From assembly GCA_011524735.1 (NCBI GenBank), contig WTJS01000047.1, positions 1 to 48,770 on the forward strand: a stretch of DNA of 48,770 nucleotides, in the 5' to 3' direction. Each line of letters begins with the position of its first letter. Within the stretch, counting starts at the first letter, position 1. The stretch is from Alphaproteobacteria bacterium (GTDB taxonomy: Bacteria; Pseudomonadota; Alphaproteobacteria; Puniceispirillales; Puniceispirillaceae). Made by a program: the position numbers and the translations under genes. The notes under the pieces are model-generated. The model saw nothing but the letters and a program-made list of their open reading frames with translations. It did no database searches and was not told the origin of the DNA. Shown in pieces: positions 8,154-17,139 of this stretch.

Positions 8154-8194
8154 GTGTGTTGTGGGCCACTAACAGTCAAAGGAAGTGATCGACC

Positions 8195-8398
8195 GTGTAC
8201 GTAACCGTACGAGAAAACAATGTTGACCAGGCGCTGCGCGTTCTGAAAAAGAAACTGCAGCGTGAAGGTGTGTTCCGTGAAATGAAGAACCGCCGTTCCT
8301 ATGAAAAGCCATCTGAGCGTCGTGCACGCGAAGCCGCTGAATCAACACGGCGTGTTCGTAAGCTGATGCGCAAGCGCATGGAGCGTGAGGGTTACTAG
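8195..8398 (+). CDS. rpsU: 30S ribosomal protein S21
   Basis: A 67-residue, highly basic S21 protein of the small ribosomal subunit, where it helps in mRNA recognition and translation initiation. The sequence [20 protein letters not shown] is the canonical N-terminus, followed by the Arg-rich tail ([20 protein letters not shown]). The start is GTG at 8195, preceded by AAAGGAAGTG at a normal Shine-Dalgarno distance; no ATG fits the family start. The transcript ends at the strong terminator directly downstream, so this is a single-gene unit. Confidence 0.97.
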   Translation: MYVTVRENNVDQALRVLKKKLQREGVFREMKNRRSYEKPSERRAREAAESTRRVRKLMRKRMEREGY

Positions 8399-8424
8399 AA
8401 CCACCCTCGAAAAACTGAGCCGTC

Positions 8425-8456
8425 AAAGCCACCACTTGCGGGTGGCTTTTTCATTT
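8425..8456 (+). terminator. Rho-independent terminator of rpsU
   Basis: A perfect nine-base stem, AAAGCCACC (8425-8433) with GGTGGCTTT (8441-8449), has a seven-base loop and runs into a T-rich tail (TTTTTCATTTTT). It lies 27 bases after the rpsU stop. Confidence 0.93.
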
Positions 8457-8645
8457 TTAAGATCGCAACGACCTTTGCCTTTGCACGCTTTTTCCGGTAT
8501 TTCATGAACCATTCGTGCGAGATACGCAAAGATCGTTTCCGCGCTTTGACTATTGCGTGACGTAACTGACGAGGTTCACACTCTTTTACATTGGGCACCC
8601 GGGTTTGTGGGGGATACGGCTGCCGACACATAATGGAATGACAGT

Positions 8646-10211
8646 ATGATTATTGGATGTCCCAAAGAAACCCTCACAGGCGAAAAGCGGGTGGCGATGA
8701 CGCCCGAAAGCGCCAAGCATCTTCAGAAATTAGGATATGACTGCATCATCCAGTCCGGCGCTGGTGCCGAGGCAGGGTTTGCAGACGCCGCCTATGACAA
8801 GGCTGGCGTTACCGTCGTAAAGACGCCCGCTGCTCTGTTCAAACAGGCCGACATCGTGGTGAAGATCCGCGGCGTCTCTGACAAGGAACAGTCGTTGCTG
8901 CGTGCTGATCAGACAGTCATCAGCATGATCTGGCCAGGACAGAATCCTGATCTGCTGGAAACCTTCAAATCTGCCAGAAGCAACGCCATTGCGATGGACA
9001 TGGTGCCGCGCATCAGTCGCGCCCAGAAAATGGACGTGCTTTCATCCATGGCAAATATTGCCGGCTATCGGGCCGTGATTGAAGCTGGCAATCAGTTTGG
9101 GCGCTTCTTCACCGGACAGATCACAGCCGCGGGTAAAGTCCCCCCTGCCAAGGTTCTGGTGATTGGTGCTGGCGTTGCCGGCCTTGCCGCCATTGGCACA
9201 GCCACATCACTTGGCGCGATTGTCCGTGCTTTTGACGTACGTCCGGAAGTGGCCGAACAGATCGAATCAATGGGCGCAGAATTCCTGATGCTGGAATTCG
9301 AAGAAGACGGGTCAGGCGAAGGTGGATACGCCAAGCCGGCCTCGCCTGAATTCATCGAAAAGGAAATGGCGCTGTTCCGCGAACAGGCGCCCGAAATCGA
9401 CATCGTCATTACCACCGCGCTGATCCCTGGCCGCCCGGCGCCAAAGCTGTGGCCAGCTGAGATGGTGGCACTGATGAAGCCTGGCTCGGTCGTGGTCGAC
9501 CTTGCCGCTGAACAGGGCGGCAACTGTGACCTGACCAAGGCTGACGAAATCATTGTCTCAGACAATGGGGTGAGAATCGTCGGCTACACTGATTTCCCAA
9601 GCCGGATGGCGGCGCAGAGCTCAACCCTCTTTGCCACGAATATTCGCCATATGATGGACGACCTGACCCCGGAGAAGGACGGTCAGATCACCATCAACAT
9701 GGAAGATGACGTGATCCGTGGCGCCACCGTGGTCCATGCTGGCGAGATCACTTACCCGCCGCCAGCCCCAAAGGTTCAAGCCATTGGCAAGGCGCCAGCC
9801 GCCGAGAAACCTGCCGAACTGACGCCTGAGGAAAAAGCGGCGCAGGAGCTTGCCGAACAACGTCGTAAGGGCCGCAATCAGATTGGCATGTTGATCGGAG
9901 GCGGATTGTTTATGCTGCTGATTGGCGCCTACGCGCCTGCCAGCTTCATGCAGCACTTCATTGTGTTTGCACTGTCCTGCTTTGTTGGCTTCCAGGTTAT
10001 CTGGAATGTCAGCCATGCGCTTCACACACCCCTGATGGCGGTTACGAACGCCATTTCGGGCATCATTATTCTGGGCGCACTGCTTCAGATCGGATCTAGC
10101 AATCAGATCGTTGTGATACTTGCGGCCATCTCGGTGCTGATCGCAACAATCAACATCGTCGGCGGCTTCATGGTGACCCGCCGGATGCTGGCTATGTTCC
10201 AGAAAAGCTGA
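8646..10211 (+). CDS. pntA: NAD(P) transhydrogenase subunit alpha (full length)
   Basis: A 521-residue alpha subunit of the proton-translocating transhydrogenase, which moves hydride between NADH and NADP+ at the expense of the proton gradient. It carries the NAD(H)-binding domain I, with the opening [20 protein letters not shown] and the Rossmann loop [22 protein letters not shown] at about residues 170-191. A charged Ala/Glu/Pro linker (about 375-415) follows, and then the membrane part of about four helices (about 417-515). Many alphaproteobacteria split this protein into PntAA and PntAB; here it is one uninterrupted chain as in E. coli. pntB starts 20 bases downstream. Confidence 0.96.
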   Translation: MIIGCPKETLTGEKRVAMTPESAKHLQKLGYDCIIQSGAGAEAGFADAAYDKAGVTVVKTPAALFKQADIVVKIRGVSDKEQSLLRADQTVISMIWPGQNPDLLETFKSARSNAIAMDMVPRISRAQKMDVLSSMANIAGYRAVIEAGNQFGRFFTGQITAAGKVPPAKVLVIGAGVAGLAAIGTATSLGAIVRAFDVRPEVAEQIESMGAEFLMLEFEEDGSGEGGYAKPASPEFIEKEMALFREQAPEIDIVITTALIPGRPAPKLWPAEMVALMKPGSVVVDLAAEQGGNCDLTKADEIIVSDNGVRIVGYTDFPSRMAAQSSTLFATNIRHMMDDLTPEKDGQITINMEDDVIRGATVVHAGEITYPPPAPKVQAIGKAPAAEKPAELTPEEKAAQELAEQRRKGRNQIGMLIGGGLFMLLIGAYAPASFMQHFIVFALSCFVGFQVIWNVSHALHTPLMAVTNAISGIIILGALLQIGSSNQIVVILAAISVLIATINIVGGFMVTRRMLAMFQKS

Positions 10212-10231
10212 TTGCAGGAAAGTTGACTGAC

Positions 10232-11608
10232 ATGAGTACAAATATCGTTACAGCGGTCTATATCGCAGCCAGCGTTCTCTTCATTCTCTCGCTTGGCGGG
10301 CTGTCCAATCAGGAAAGCGCCAAGCGCGCCGTATGGTTTGGCATCGTCGGCATGGCACTGGCGGTTAGCGCCACCATTTTTGGGCCACAGGTCACTGATT
10401 ATGGATGGCTCATCCCCATGATTGCCGTCGGGTCGGTGATCGGCCTGATTGTGGCGCAGCGGGTTGAAATGACCGGCATGCCGCAGCTGGTTGCCGCGCT
10501 TCATACATTTGTTGGCCTTGCTGCCGTCTTTATCGGAATCAATTCAGATCTGGCGCCGCCTGCCGGGCTGGCTGGTGCGGAAAAGATCATCCATGAGGTT
10601 GAAATCTTTCTTGGCGTCTTCATCGGGGCCGTCACCACCACAGGTTCAATCGTCGCGTTCGGCAAGCTTGCTGGCATCGTCAGCGGCAAACCTCTGACCC
10701 TTCCCGGACGAAACCTGCTGAACCTTGTCGCCGTGCTTGCCTGCGTCTGGCTCGGCGTAATGTATCTGAACCATGCTGGCCCATGGACGCTCTACCTTAT
10801 GACAGCCATTGCGCTAATCTTCGGAGCGCATCTGGTGCTGGCCATCGGCGGTGCTGATATGCCGGTCGTGGTCTCGATGCTGAATTCCTATTCAGGCTGG
10901 GCAGCTGCCGCAACCGGCTTCCTTCTTGGCAATGATCTGCTGATCGTGACGGGCGCGCTTGTCGGTGCCTCCGGCGCGATTCTGTCTTACATCATGTGCC
11001 GCGCGATGAACCGAAACTTCATTTCGGTAATTCTGGGTGGCTGGGGCACAACCACCGGTGCTGCGCAGGAAGTTGAGGGGGAAATGATTGCCACCGATGT
11101 GGCCACCGTTTCAGCTGACCTTCAGGACGCGCAGGACATCATCATTGTGCCGGGCTATGGCATGGCGGTAGCGCAGGCCCAGGGTGCCGTTTCCGAAATC
11201 ACACGCCGCCTTCGTGCTGCTGGCAAATCGGTTCGGTTTGCCATCCATCCGGTCGCCGGACGCCTTCCCGGTCATATGAACGTGCTGTTGGCAGAAGCCA
11301 AGGTTCCCTACGACATTGTTCTGGAAATGGACGAAATTAACGGGGATTTCCCAGATGCTGACATGGTGATCATTCTGGGCGCCAACGATATTGTGAATCC
11401 GGCCGCACAGGATGACCCGAACAGCCCGATTGCCGGCATGCCGGTTCTGGAAGCCTGGAAAGCACGTCAGGTGATCATTTCCAAAAGGGGTCAGGGGCGC
11501 GGCTATTCCGGCATTGAAAATCCGCTGTTCTTTAAAGAGAACTCCCGCATGCTTTATGGTGATGCCAAGGCGTCTCTGGATCAGATCCTGGCCAACCTGC
11601 CAAGCTGA
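10232..11608 (+). CDS. pntB: NAD(P) transhydrogenase subunit beta
   Basis: A 458-residue beta subunit. The N-terminal half (about residues 1-260) is the polytopic domain II that forms the proton channel with PntA. The C-terminal part is the NADP(H)-binding domain III, with [16 protein letters not shown], the [22 protein letters not shown] segment, [22 protein letters not shown] and [21 protein letters not shown] three codons upstream is also open, but the ATG at 10232 is preceded by a GGAAAG site and matches the usual start [10 protein letters not shown]. It follows pntA in one operon that ends at the terminator at 11636. Confidence 0.96.
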   Translation: MSTNIVTAVYIAASVLFILSLGGLSNQESAKRAVWFGIVGMALAVSATIFGPQVTDYGWLIPMIAVGSVIGLIVAQRVEMTGMPQLVAALHTFVGLAAVFIGINSDLAPPAGLAGAEKIIHEVEIFLGVFIGAVTTTGSIVAFGKLAGIVSGKPLTLPGRNLLNLVAVLACVWLGVMYLNHAGPWTLYLMTAIALIFGAHLVLAIGGADMPVVVSMLNSYSGWAAAATGFLLGNDLLIVTGALVGASGAILSYIMCRAMNRNFISVILGGWGTTTGAAQEVEGEMIATDVATVSADLQDAQDIIIVPGYGMAVAQAQGAVSEITRRLRAAGKSVRFAIHPVAGRLPGHMNVLLAEAKVPYDIVLEMDEINGDFPDADMVIILGANDIVNPAAQDDPNSPIAGMPVLEAWKARQVIISKRGQGRGYSGIENPLFFKENSRMLYGDAKASLDQILANLPS

Positions 11609-11635
11609 CCCTGCGGGCTGATAATTGCAAAATCA

Positions 11636-11670
11636 AAAAGGCGGGACCAATCGTTGGTCCCGCCTTTTCT
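11636..11670 (+). terminator. Strong terminator of the pntAB operon
   Basis: AAAAGGCGGGACCAA (11636-11650) pairs with TTGGTCCCGCCTTTT (11654-11668), a perfect 15-bp stem with a three-base loop. The A-rich left side and T-rich right side make it able to work in both directions. Only the plus strand has a clear user, since the minus-strand kinase gene ends 75 bases further on. Confidence 0.93.
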
Positions 11671-11742
11671 ATGTCTTCGTATTTTATGCCTTCACAGCAC
11701 CATGACAGCAAAATGCCGACTGCTGGCTGCTTCACCCAGGTA

Positions 11743-13119
11743 CTAGCCAGCCAGCTGTACAAGCTCTGCCGGCACGCCAGCCACATCTGCTGCCTCGCGC
11801 TGACGCTCGGCGAGCTTTGTCCGGTCGAAATCATCAATCAAATCATGGAACAGATTGTGCCAGTTCACCTCGGCCCCAAGGTGCATGAAGACTGATCCCA
11901 AGCCAACAGCGGCGCGATCCATGAGGACGAATTCGCGAGGCGGACGAATACCGCCTATACGCTTTAGTTCGCCATGCACCTTTCCAGCCAGTTCGCGCCC
12001 AGCCGACCCGTTGCGCAACGCCTGAATAGGCCGCACCTTATCTTCCAGAAGTGGGGCATAGATAAATTCAGCCCACATATTCAGAACATCAATAGCGTCC
12101 TTGTCGAGCCCATGGAAACCCCAGCTCTCATAGGCATGAACTGCCAGATCAGGATCATTGTCACGAAGCGCTCGATACAGATCGATAACGCCCCCAACAA
12201 AATCTGGACGGAACAGTCGGATCGACCCGAAATCCATCAAGTTAATCCGATGATCATTGGCCAGTGAATAATTGCCAAGATGCGGATCACCATGGATCAC
12301 GCCGTAATAATAGAAGGGCACATACCAGACACGGAACATCTTGCGCGCGATTTCGTTACGCACATCCTGCGACGGGTTGGTTTCAAGGAATGGCATGATG
12401 CGGGTGCCATCAAGCCAGCTCATTGTCATCAGACGGCCTGTGGAGAGGTCGGACCGATACTCAGGAAGACAGACGCAATCTTCGTCCTTCAGCATGTGAT
12501 GATACAGCGCCAGATTGGATGCCTCACGCTTGTAATCCAGCTCTTCGCGAAGGCGCTCTGACAGCTCGTCATAGATGTCACCAGTTGAGATTGCCGAATC
12601 ATAGCGTTCGTAAAGCTGGAACACGAGACGGAGCTGACGAAGGTCTGCATCAATCGCCGATGCCATGTCCGGATATTGCAGCTTCATCGCAAGCTGATGG
12701 CCATCAAGGTCCTCTGCCTTATGCACCTGTCCAAGTGACGCCGCCGATACAGCTTCTCGCGAAAAGGATTTCAGCCTGCTCTGCCAGTCCGGGCCAAGTT
12801 CACTGGCCATACGCCGACGGGTGAAGAGCCACCCCATGGCTGGGGCGTCAGCCTGAAGCCCGGCCAACTCGTCAGCATATTCCGGTGGCAGAGCATCCGG
12901 AATGGTCGACAGAATCTGTGCCACTTTCATGATCGGGCCCTTCAGCCCACCAAGTGCTTCACGAAGGTCGGCAGCATGTTTGGCCCGATCAATCTGCAGT
13001 CCAAGATACCGTTCACCAGCCACCCGCGCAGCCAGACCCGTCATGGTTGTTGTGACGCGTGCGTATCGTTTCAGCCTGCCGCCTACGCGGCCGCTATCTT
13101 CAGGGTTTGCTGGTGCCAT
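11743..13119 (-). CDS. ABC1/UbiB (AarF) family atypical kinase
   Basis: A 458-residue member of the ABC1/ADCK/UbiB family, kinase-like ATPases linked mainly to ubiquinone synthesis. Family landmarks are the N-terminal GPIMKVAQILSTIPDALPPEY (the K-x-x-Q extension), the Ala-rich loop SAASLGQVHKAE that replaces the usual P-loop, EELDYKREASN, the catalytic HGDPHLGNY and the metal site MDFGSIR. No C-terminal transmembrane pair like that of E. coli UbiB is obvious, so it may be one of the soluble ABC1 proteins. Its ATG shares one base with the stop of the upstream peptidase (TGATG), implying translational coupling. A role in quinone or lipid homeostasis is family inference. Confidence 0.9.
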   Translation of the reverse strand: MAPANPEDSGRVGGRLKRYARVTTTMTGLAARVAGERYLGLQIDRAKHAADLREALGGLKGPIMKVAQILSTIPDALPPEYADELAGLQADAPAMGWLFTRRRMASELGPDWQSRLKSFSREAVSAASLGQVHKAEDLDGHQLAMKLQYPDMASAIDADLRQLRLVFQLYERYDSAISTGDIYDELSERLREELDYKREASNLALYHHMLKDEDCVCLPEYRSDLSTGRLMTMSWLDGTRIMPFLETNPSQDVRNEIARKMFRVWYVPFYYYGVIHGDPHLGNYSLANDHRINLMDFGSIRLFRPDFVGGVIDLYRALRDNDPDLAVHAYESWGFHGLDKDAIDVLNMWAEFIYAPLLEDKVRPIQALRNGSAGRELAGKVHGELKRIGGIRPPREFVLMDRAAVGLGSVFMHLGAEVNWHNLFHDLIDDFDRTKLAERQREAADVAGVPAELVQLAG

Positions 13120-14897
13120 CAGGCCAGACCTTCCAACTCGTCAATCATTCCAGAAATCATATCAAGGCCCATCGACCAGAAAGCAGGGTCCCGCGGATCC
13201 AGCCCGAACCGGGCCAATGCCACATCATATCTTTCAGTGCCGCCTGCCTTCAGCAAATGTCGGTATTTCTCGACAAATTGATCGCCCTCACCCTGCTTCA
13301 CAGAGGCCTGATAATTTTGCCAGAGGGCATTCACCAGACAGTCACCAAAGGCGTAGGCATAAACATAAAAGGGCGTATGAACAAAATGCGGGATATAGCC
13401 CCAGATCGGGCGATAATCATCGCCAGTTCGAATAGCTGGGCCAAGCGCAGCACGCTGGGTTTCCATCCAGATGTCGGAAATTTCATCGGACGTCAGCTCT
13501 CCCTGACGGCGCGCATCGTGAATGCGTGTCTCAAAATTGTGGAAGGCAATCTGGCGGACAACCGTGTTCAGCATGTCTTCCACCTTGCCGGCGAGAAGTC
13601 GCCGCCGCACTGCCGGGTCTTCTGTACCATCAACCAACCGACGGAAGGCCAGCATTTCAGCGAAGACCGAAGCCGTTTCAGCAAGGGTTAGCGGCGTGTC
13701 AGACATCAGATATCCCTGATTGGCCGCCAACCTCTGATGGATGCCATGTCCCATCTCATGGGCCAGGGTCATGACATCCCGCGACTTACCCGAGAAGTTC
13801 ATCAGGATGTAGGGATGTGTTGAAGGTGTTACAGGATGCGAAAACGCCCCTGAACTCTTGCCGGCACGCGGGGCAGCATCAATCCAACCGCGTTCAAAGA
13901 ACGGCGTGGCCAGATCGGCCATCTGCGGGTCAAACCCAGCAAAGGCATCGAGCACAAGCTGCTGTGCTTCGTCCCATGAGAACAGGCGGTCATCATCATC
14001 TGGCAGAGGCGCGTTGCGGTCCCACCAGTCAAGGGTTTCACACCCCATCCATCCAGCCTTCAGCGCGTAATAGCGATGCGCGAGATCGGCATTGCGACTG
14101 TCGACGGCTGACACCAGCGCATCAACAACCGCATCATCAACGTCATTATCCAGATTTCGCGAGGCTACTGGCCGCGCAAATCCACGCCACCGGTCTTCAA
14201 CTTCCTTGTCTTTGACCAGCGTGTTGGTCACCAGCGACAGCAGCTTTTCATGATCTTTCAGGACCATTGACAGTGACGCACCAGCTTCGCGCCGCTCATC
14301 ACCATCCGTACTGGACAGTGAATTCAGAATTTCGGCCTCCGTCACGTCGGCACCACGAAACGGAAGCCGCATGGATGCAGCGGTCTCGTCAAACAGGCGT
14401 ACCCATGCCCCACGCCCGGTTGGTGCCCGTTCGGCCAGCATGCGCTCCATGTCCGCGGACAACTGGTAAGGTGCCATGGCGCGGACCCGGCGCAGCCAAG
14501 GCTGCCAGCCTGACAGTTCAGCCACCTGCAGCAGACCATCCATGTGATCCTGCGACATGGCTGCAATTTCAAGTTCGACAAACAGCAATAAAGAGCCAAT
14601 CTCGGCACCAGCTTCGCGGATGGACTGGCTATGCCGCGCAATATCGGCATCTGTTGTGTTGGCGGCAAACAACAGCTGGGCATGGCTGCCCGCCTTGCCG
14701 AGTCGTTCCAGAATATCTTCGTAACTGGCAATGACACCGGCGAGTGTCTTGGCGTCAGCCTCGTCAAGGCGGCCAGTCCATTTGCCTGACAGCTCTTCTG
14801 CGGCAGATCTGCACCAGGTCAGATCATTGACAATGGCCTTATCCTCAATGTCAGCATAAAGATCGGTTAGATCCCAGATCGGCGAACTGTCCGGCAT
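13119..14897 (-). CDS. pepF: M3 family oligoendopeptidase (PepF-like)
   Basis: A 592-residue zinc oligopeptidase of the M3B/PepF type that degrades short peptides in the cytosol. The zinc motif HEMGHGIHQ lies at residues 380-388 (H380, E381, H384), and the third ligand is within ETASVFAEMLAF about 25 residues on. There is no signal peptide. The N-terminal alpha-helical lid is normal, and the C-terminal YAYAFGDCLVNALW and LKAGGTERYDVALARFGLD are typical PepF segments. The length matches the family. It is the first gene of a two-gene unit with the ABC1 kinase (one-base TGATG overlap). Its promoter lies in the 270-base gap shared with the divergent glycine riboswitch. Confidence 0.94.
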   Translation of the reverse strand: MPDSSPIWDLTDLYADIEDKAIVNDLTWCRSAAEELSGKWTGRLDEADAKTLAGVIASYEDILERLGKAGSHAQLLFAANTTDADIARHSQSIREAGAEIGSLLLFVELEIAAMSQDHMDGLLQVAELSGWQPWLRRVRAMAPYQLSADMERMLAERAPTGRGAWVRLFDETAASMRLPFRGADVTEAEILNSLSSTDGDERREAGASLSMVLKDHEKLLSLVTNTLVKDKEVEDRWRGFARPVASRNLDNDVDDAVVDALVSAVDSRNADLAHRYYALKAGWMGCETLDWWDRNAPLPDDDDRLFSWDEAQQLVLDAFAGFDPQMADLATPFFERGWIDAAPRAGKSSGAFSHPVTPSTHPYILMNFSGKSRDVMTLAHEMGHGIHQRLAANQGYLMSDTPLTLAETASVFAEMLAFRRLVDGTEDPAVRRRLLAGKVEDMLNTVVRQIAFHNFETRIHDARRQGELTSDEISDIWMETQRAALGPAIRTGDDYRPIWGYIPHFVHTPFYVYAYAFGDCLVNALWQNYQASVKQGEGDQFVEKYRHLLKAGGTERYDVALARFGLDPRDPAFWSMGLDMISGMIDELEGLA

Positions 14898-15119
14898 AAT
14901 GAAACCTGCTAGCTACTATGGTCGGTAAGAGGGTTCTGCCCGCATCGTGCCATGCGTGAACCTATAGGGAGATATGGGGATAGCGCCAGTTTATCGCAAG
15001 CCAGAAATTGCCGCAGGCATGGTGCGAATGCCAAGCTGCTGACGGGTTAGAGACCGGCTGTAGCCAAGCGTCCTCTGACCTTTTCCAAAAGCGCAAGACA
15101 ATCCCGCTGGGATTTGCAC

Positions 15120-15146
15120 TTGCAAGAATGTCTTGCCGGGCATAAT
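15120..15146 (+). promoter_or_regulatory. Candidate promoter of the glycine riboswitch-gcv operon
   Basis: TTGCAA (15120-15125) and CATAAT (15141-15146) lie 15 bases apart, shorter than ideal. They are just upstream of the first aptamer, so a transcript from here would begin close to the riboswitch. Position is the main argument. Confidence 0.3.
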
Positions 15147-15168
15147 GTCTTATCGCTCGATACGCCAA

Positions 15169-15418
15169 GGGGGAGAGCGTCATCGGACTGTATTCGGCGG
15201 TACGGCGTTGCCCGTCACCTCTGATCAATCTGGTGAACACCGAAGGAGCAACCGCCCTGGAAACTCTCAGGTACCCGTACTCCTTGCACGTGAGCACTCT
15301 GGAAAGCGGCACAGCAGTGTCCACCGACGGGGAAAGCCGTCGCCCATAGACCAGTCGTTCTGACAATGGTCTGCCGGGCGGAAACGGGAAATCTCTCAGG
15401 TTCATAGACAGAGAGGGC
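15169..15418 (+). promoter_or_regulatory. Tandem glycine riboswitch upstream of gcvTHP
   Basis: Two consecutive glycine aptamers are recognisable. Aptamer 1 (about 15169-15290) has the GGGGGAGAGCG opening, CCGAAGGAGCAA at 15240-15251 and CTGGAAACTCTCAGGTAC at 15257-15274. Aptamer 2 (about 15295-15418) has CTCTGGAAAGCGG, ACCGACGGGGAAAGCC at 15322-15337, CTCTCAGG at 15393-15400 and the closing GACAGAGAGGG at 15408-15418. This is the classic cooperative arrangement; such riboswitches usually turn on glycine cleavage when glycine is plentiful. A short GC hairpin (CCGGC-TTT-GCCGG, 15423-15435) and the gcvT start follow within 60 bases, so the expression platform is likely in 15419-15471. Confidence 0.95.
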
Positions 15419-15471
15419 ATGGCCGGCTTTGCCGGACATGTTTCTATCTGTTGCAAACCTGGAGCGCACCC

Positions 15472-16566
15472 GTGGGAACCAGACAAACGCCTCTTTATGA
15501 TTTTCACATCGCGAACGGCGCACGCATGGTGCCTTTTGCTGGCTGGGATATGCCTGTCCAGTATCAGGACGGCATTAAGGCTGAGCATCTGGCGACGCGC
15601 GATTCGGCAGGGCTGTTTGACGTGTCTCACATGGCTCAGGTCTGGCTGTCCGGTGATGGCGCCGAGGCTATGCTGGAATCTTTAACCCCAACTGATGTTG
15701 GCGCCATTGCCGAGGGGCGTGTCCGTTATTCCCTGTTTCTGAACGACTCTGGCGGTGTGCTGGATGACCTGATGGTTGCCAGACTTGATGGCACTTTACA
15801 GCTTGTCGTCAATGCCGGACGCGCCGAGCATGACATCGATCATCTACGCGCCCATCTTACAGCCGACGTTGAGATGATCCATCATGAAGACCGTGCATTA
15901 CTGGCTCTTCAGGGACCGAAGGCCCCGCAGGTTCTGGCGCGTCTTGGCGTTGACCTGTCCGGCTTCTTCTTCATGCAGATCGGACATTTCACCATTGATG
16001 GCATCGAAACCATCATCACCCGCTCCGGCTATACGGGCGAAGACGGGTTTGAAATTTCATGTTCTGCTGACAGGGCTGTGCAGCTTGCCACCTTGTTGGC
16101 TGGTGATGACGCCGTAACCCTTGCAGGACTTGGTGCCCGAGACACGCTTCGCATGGAAGCCGGTCTGCCACTATGGGGCCATGAACTCGACGAAACGATC
16201 AACCCGGTCGCCGCTGGTCTGCGATTTGCCCTGTCTAAGCGTCGGCGCGAGGCGGCTGACTTCCCTGGTGCTGCCGCCATCATGAAGGACTGGAATAACG
16301 GCGCGCCACGCCTGCTGACAGGGTTGCTGCCGCAGGGCGGACGACCTGTTCGCGATGGTGCCGAACTGACCCTGAATGGTGAGCTTGTTGGCTTGGTTAC
16401 CTCAGGTGGCTTTGCGCCAAGTCTAGATGCACCAGCTGCACTTGGCTTTGTCGATGCGGCGCTGGTGGAACCTGGCACCGAGCTTATGGCGGTCACACGT
16501 GGCCGTGAAACCCCAGTGGTAACAGCGGCCCTGCCGCTGGTGCCTCACCGCTACATACGTGGATAA
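15472..16566 (+). CDS. gcvT: Glycine cleavage system T protein (aminomethyltransferase)
   Basis: A 364-residue T protein that transfers the methylene group from aminomethyl-lipoyl GcvH to tetrahydrofolate, releasing ammonia. The N-terminus TPLYDFHIANGARMVPFAGWDMPVQY is the family start, with DSAGLFDVSHMAQV and the catalytic-Asp region GYTGEDGFEIS following. GLGARDTLRMEAGLPLWGHEL is the usual folate-pocket segment. I choose GTG at 15472 (MGTRQTPLY), preceded by CTGGAG; the TTG at 15451 would add seven poorly fitting residues. It is the first gene after the riboswitch and is followed by gcvH and gcvP. Confidence 0.95.
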   Translation: MGTRQTPLYDFHIANGARMVPFAGWDMPVQYQDGIKAEHLATRDSAGLFDVSHMAQVWLSGDGAEAMLESLTPTDVGAIAEGRVRYSLFLNDSGGVLDDLMVARLDGTLQLVVNAGRAEHDIDHLRAHLTADVEMIHHEDRALLALQGPKAPQVLARLGVDLSGFFFMQIGHFTIDGIETIITRSGYTGEDGFEISCSADRAVQLATLLAGDDAVTLAGLGARDTLRMEAGLPLWGHELDETINPVAAGLRFALSKRRREAADFPGAAAIMKDWNNGAPRLLTGLLPQGGRPVRDGAELTLNGELVGLVTSGGFAPSLDAPAALGFVDAALVEPGTELMAVTRGRETPVVTAALPLVPHRYIRG

Positions 16567-16641
16567 ACCTCAGATAAGGGCAACGACCCACCCCCAGGGG
16601 TACGGCCCCAATAACAGAACGTGAAAGCAAAGGAGAGAGAC

Positions 16642-17004
16642 ATGCTGCGTTACACCGAGGATCATGAATGGATCAATCTTGACGGCGATACAGGGTCAGT
16701 TGGCATCTCGCCCCACGCAATCGAACAGCTTGGCGATATCGTCTTTGTAGAACTTCCCGAAGCTGGCGCCACCGTTGCCAAGGGTGATTCCGTTGCCGTG
16801 TTCGAATCCGTGAAGGCAGCGTCAGACATTTACAGCCCGGCTAGCGGCGAAATCACTGAAGTCAATGAAGCCCTGCTGGATGATCTGTCCGCGATCACAC
16901 CGGACGCGGCGCATGACTGCTGGCTTTTCAAGATCAAGGTCAGCGATGCCGGTGAACTGGACGAAATGATGGATGAAGCCGCCTATACGGCAATGATCGG
17001 CTGA
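16642..17004 (+). CDS. gcvH: Glycine cleavage system H protein (lipoyl carrier)
   Basis: A 120-residue H protein that shuttles the aminomethyl group between P, T and L proteins on a lipoyl arm. The lipoylated lysine is K58 in FESVKAASDIYSP. The N-terminal YTEDHEWI and SVGISPHAIEQLGDIVFVELPE are standard. The ATG at 16642 follows an AGGAGAGAGAC site; the open frame from 16621 is only the leader. The gcvH and gcvP leaders share the motif AAAGCAAAGGAGA immediately before their starts, which suggests matched translation rates for the two proteins. Confidence 0.97.
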   Translation: MLRYTEDHEWINLDGDTGSVGISPHAIEQLGDIVFVELPEAGATVAKGDSVAVFESVKAASDIYSPASGEITEVNEALLDDLSAITPDAAHDCWLFKIKVSDAGELDEMMDEAAYTAMIG

Positions 17005-17085
17005 CGCGCCAAAAAAGGCCGGGTTCCGGCACAAAACAGCAGAACAGGCTGAAATCCGGGTGCCCCCACATCGGTTCAGCCCCAC

Positions 17086-17117
17086 CCCTCCAGCAGCTGC
17101 CAACTGGCAGCGGAGGG
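17086..17117 (+). other. Hairpin in the gcvH-gcvP spacer
   Basis: CCCTCC (17086-17091) pairs with GGAGGG (17112-17117), and GCTGCC (17096-17101) with GGCAGC (17106-17111) around the loop AACT, leaving a four-base bulge. There is no T-run. It may stabilise or attenuate the message between gcvH and gcvP, or simply mark an RNase boundary. Confidence 0.5.
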
Positions 17118-17139
17118 TGCAAAGCAAAGGAGAAGGTTA

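Larger units (their letters stand above)
7862..8194. other. COQ9/rpsU divergent intergenic region
   Basis: A 333-base stretch with no coding frame that I can support and no tRNA. It must hold the promoters for COQ9 (leftward) and rpsU (rightward). Its main visible structure is the hairpin at 8095-8115. A weak rightward promoter candidate, TTGAGT (8125-8130) with TAAATT (8148-8153) and a 17-base spacer, lies between that hairpin and rpsU. Confidence 0.5.

Noticed and set aside
8395-8631. Minus-strand frame of 78 codons between rpsU and pntA
   Set aside because: It runs through the rpsU terminator and has no homologue that I recognise. Its basic composition is a by-product of the local sequence.
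14962-15630. Minus-strand open frame of 222 codons across the riboswitch and gcvT start
   Set aside because: It is antisense to the glycine riboswitch and to gcvT, has no ribosome site and reads as a low-quality protein. It exists because the strand opposite a real gene stays open.
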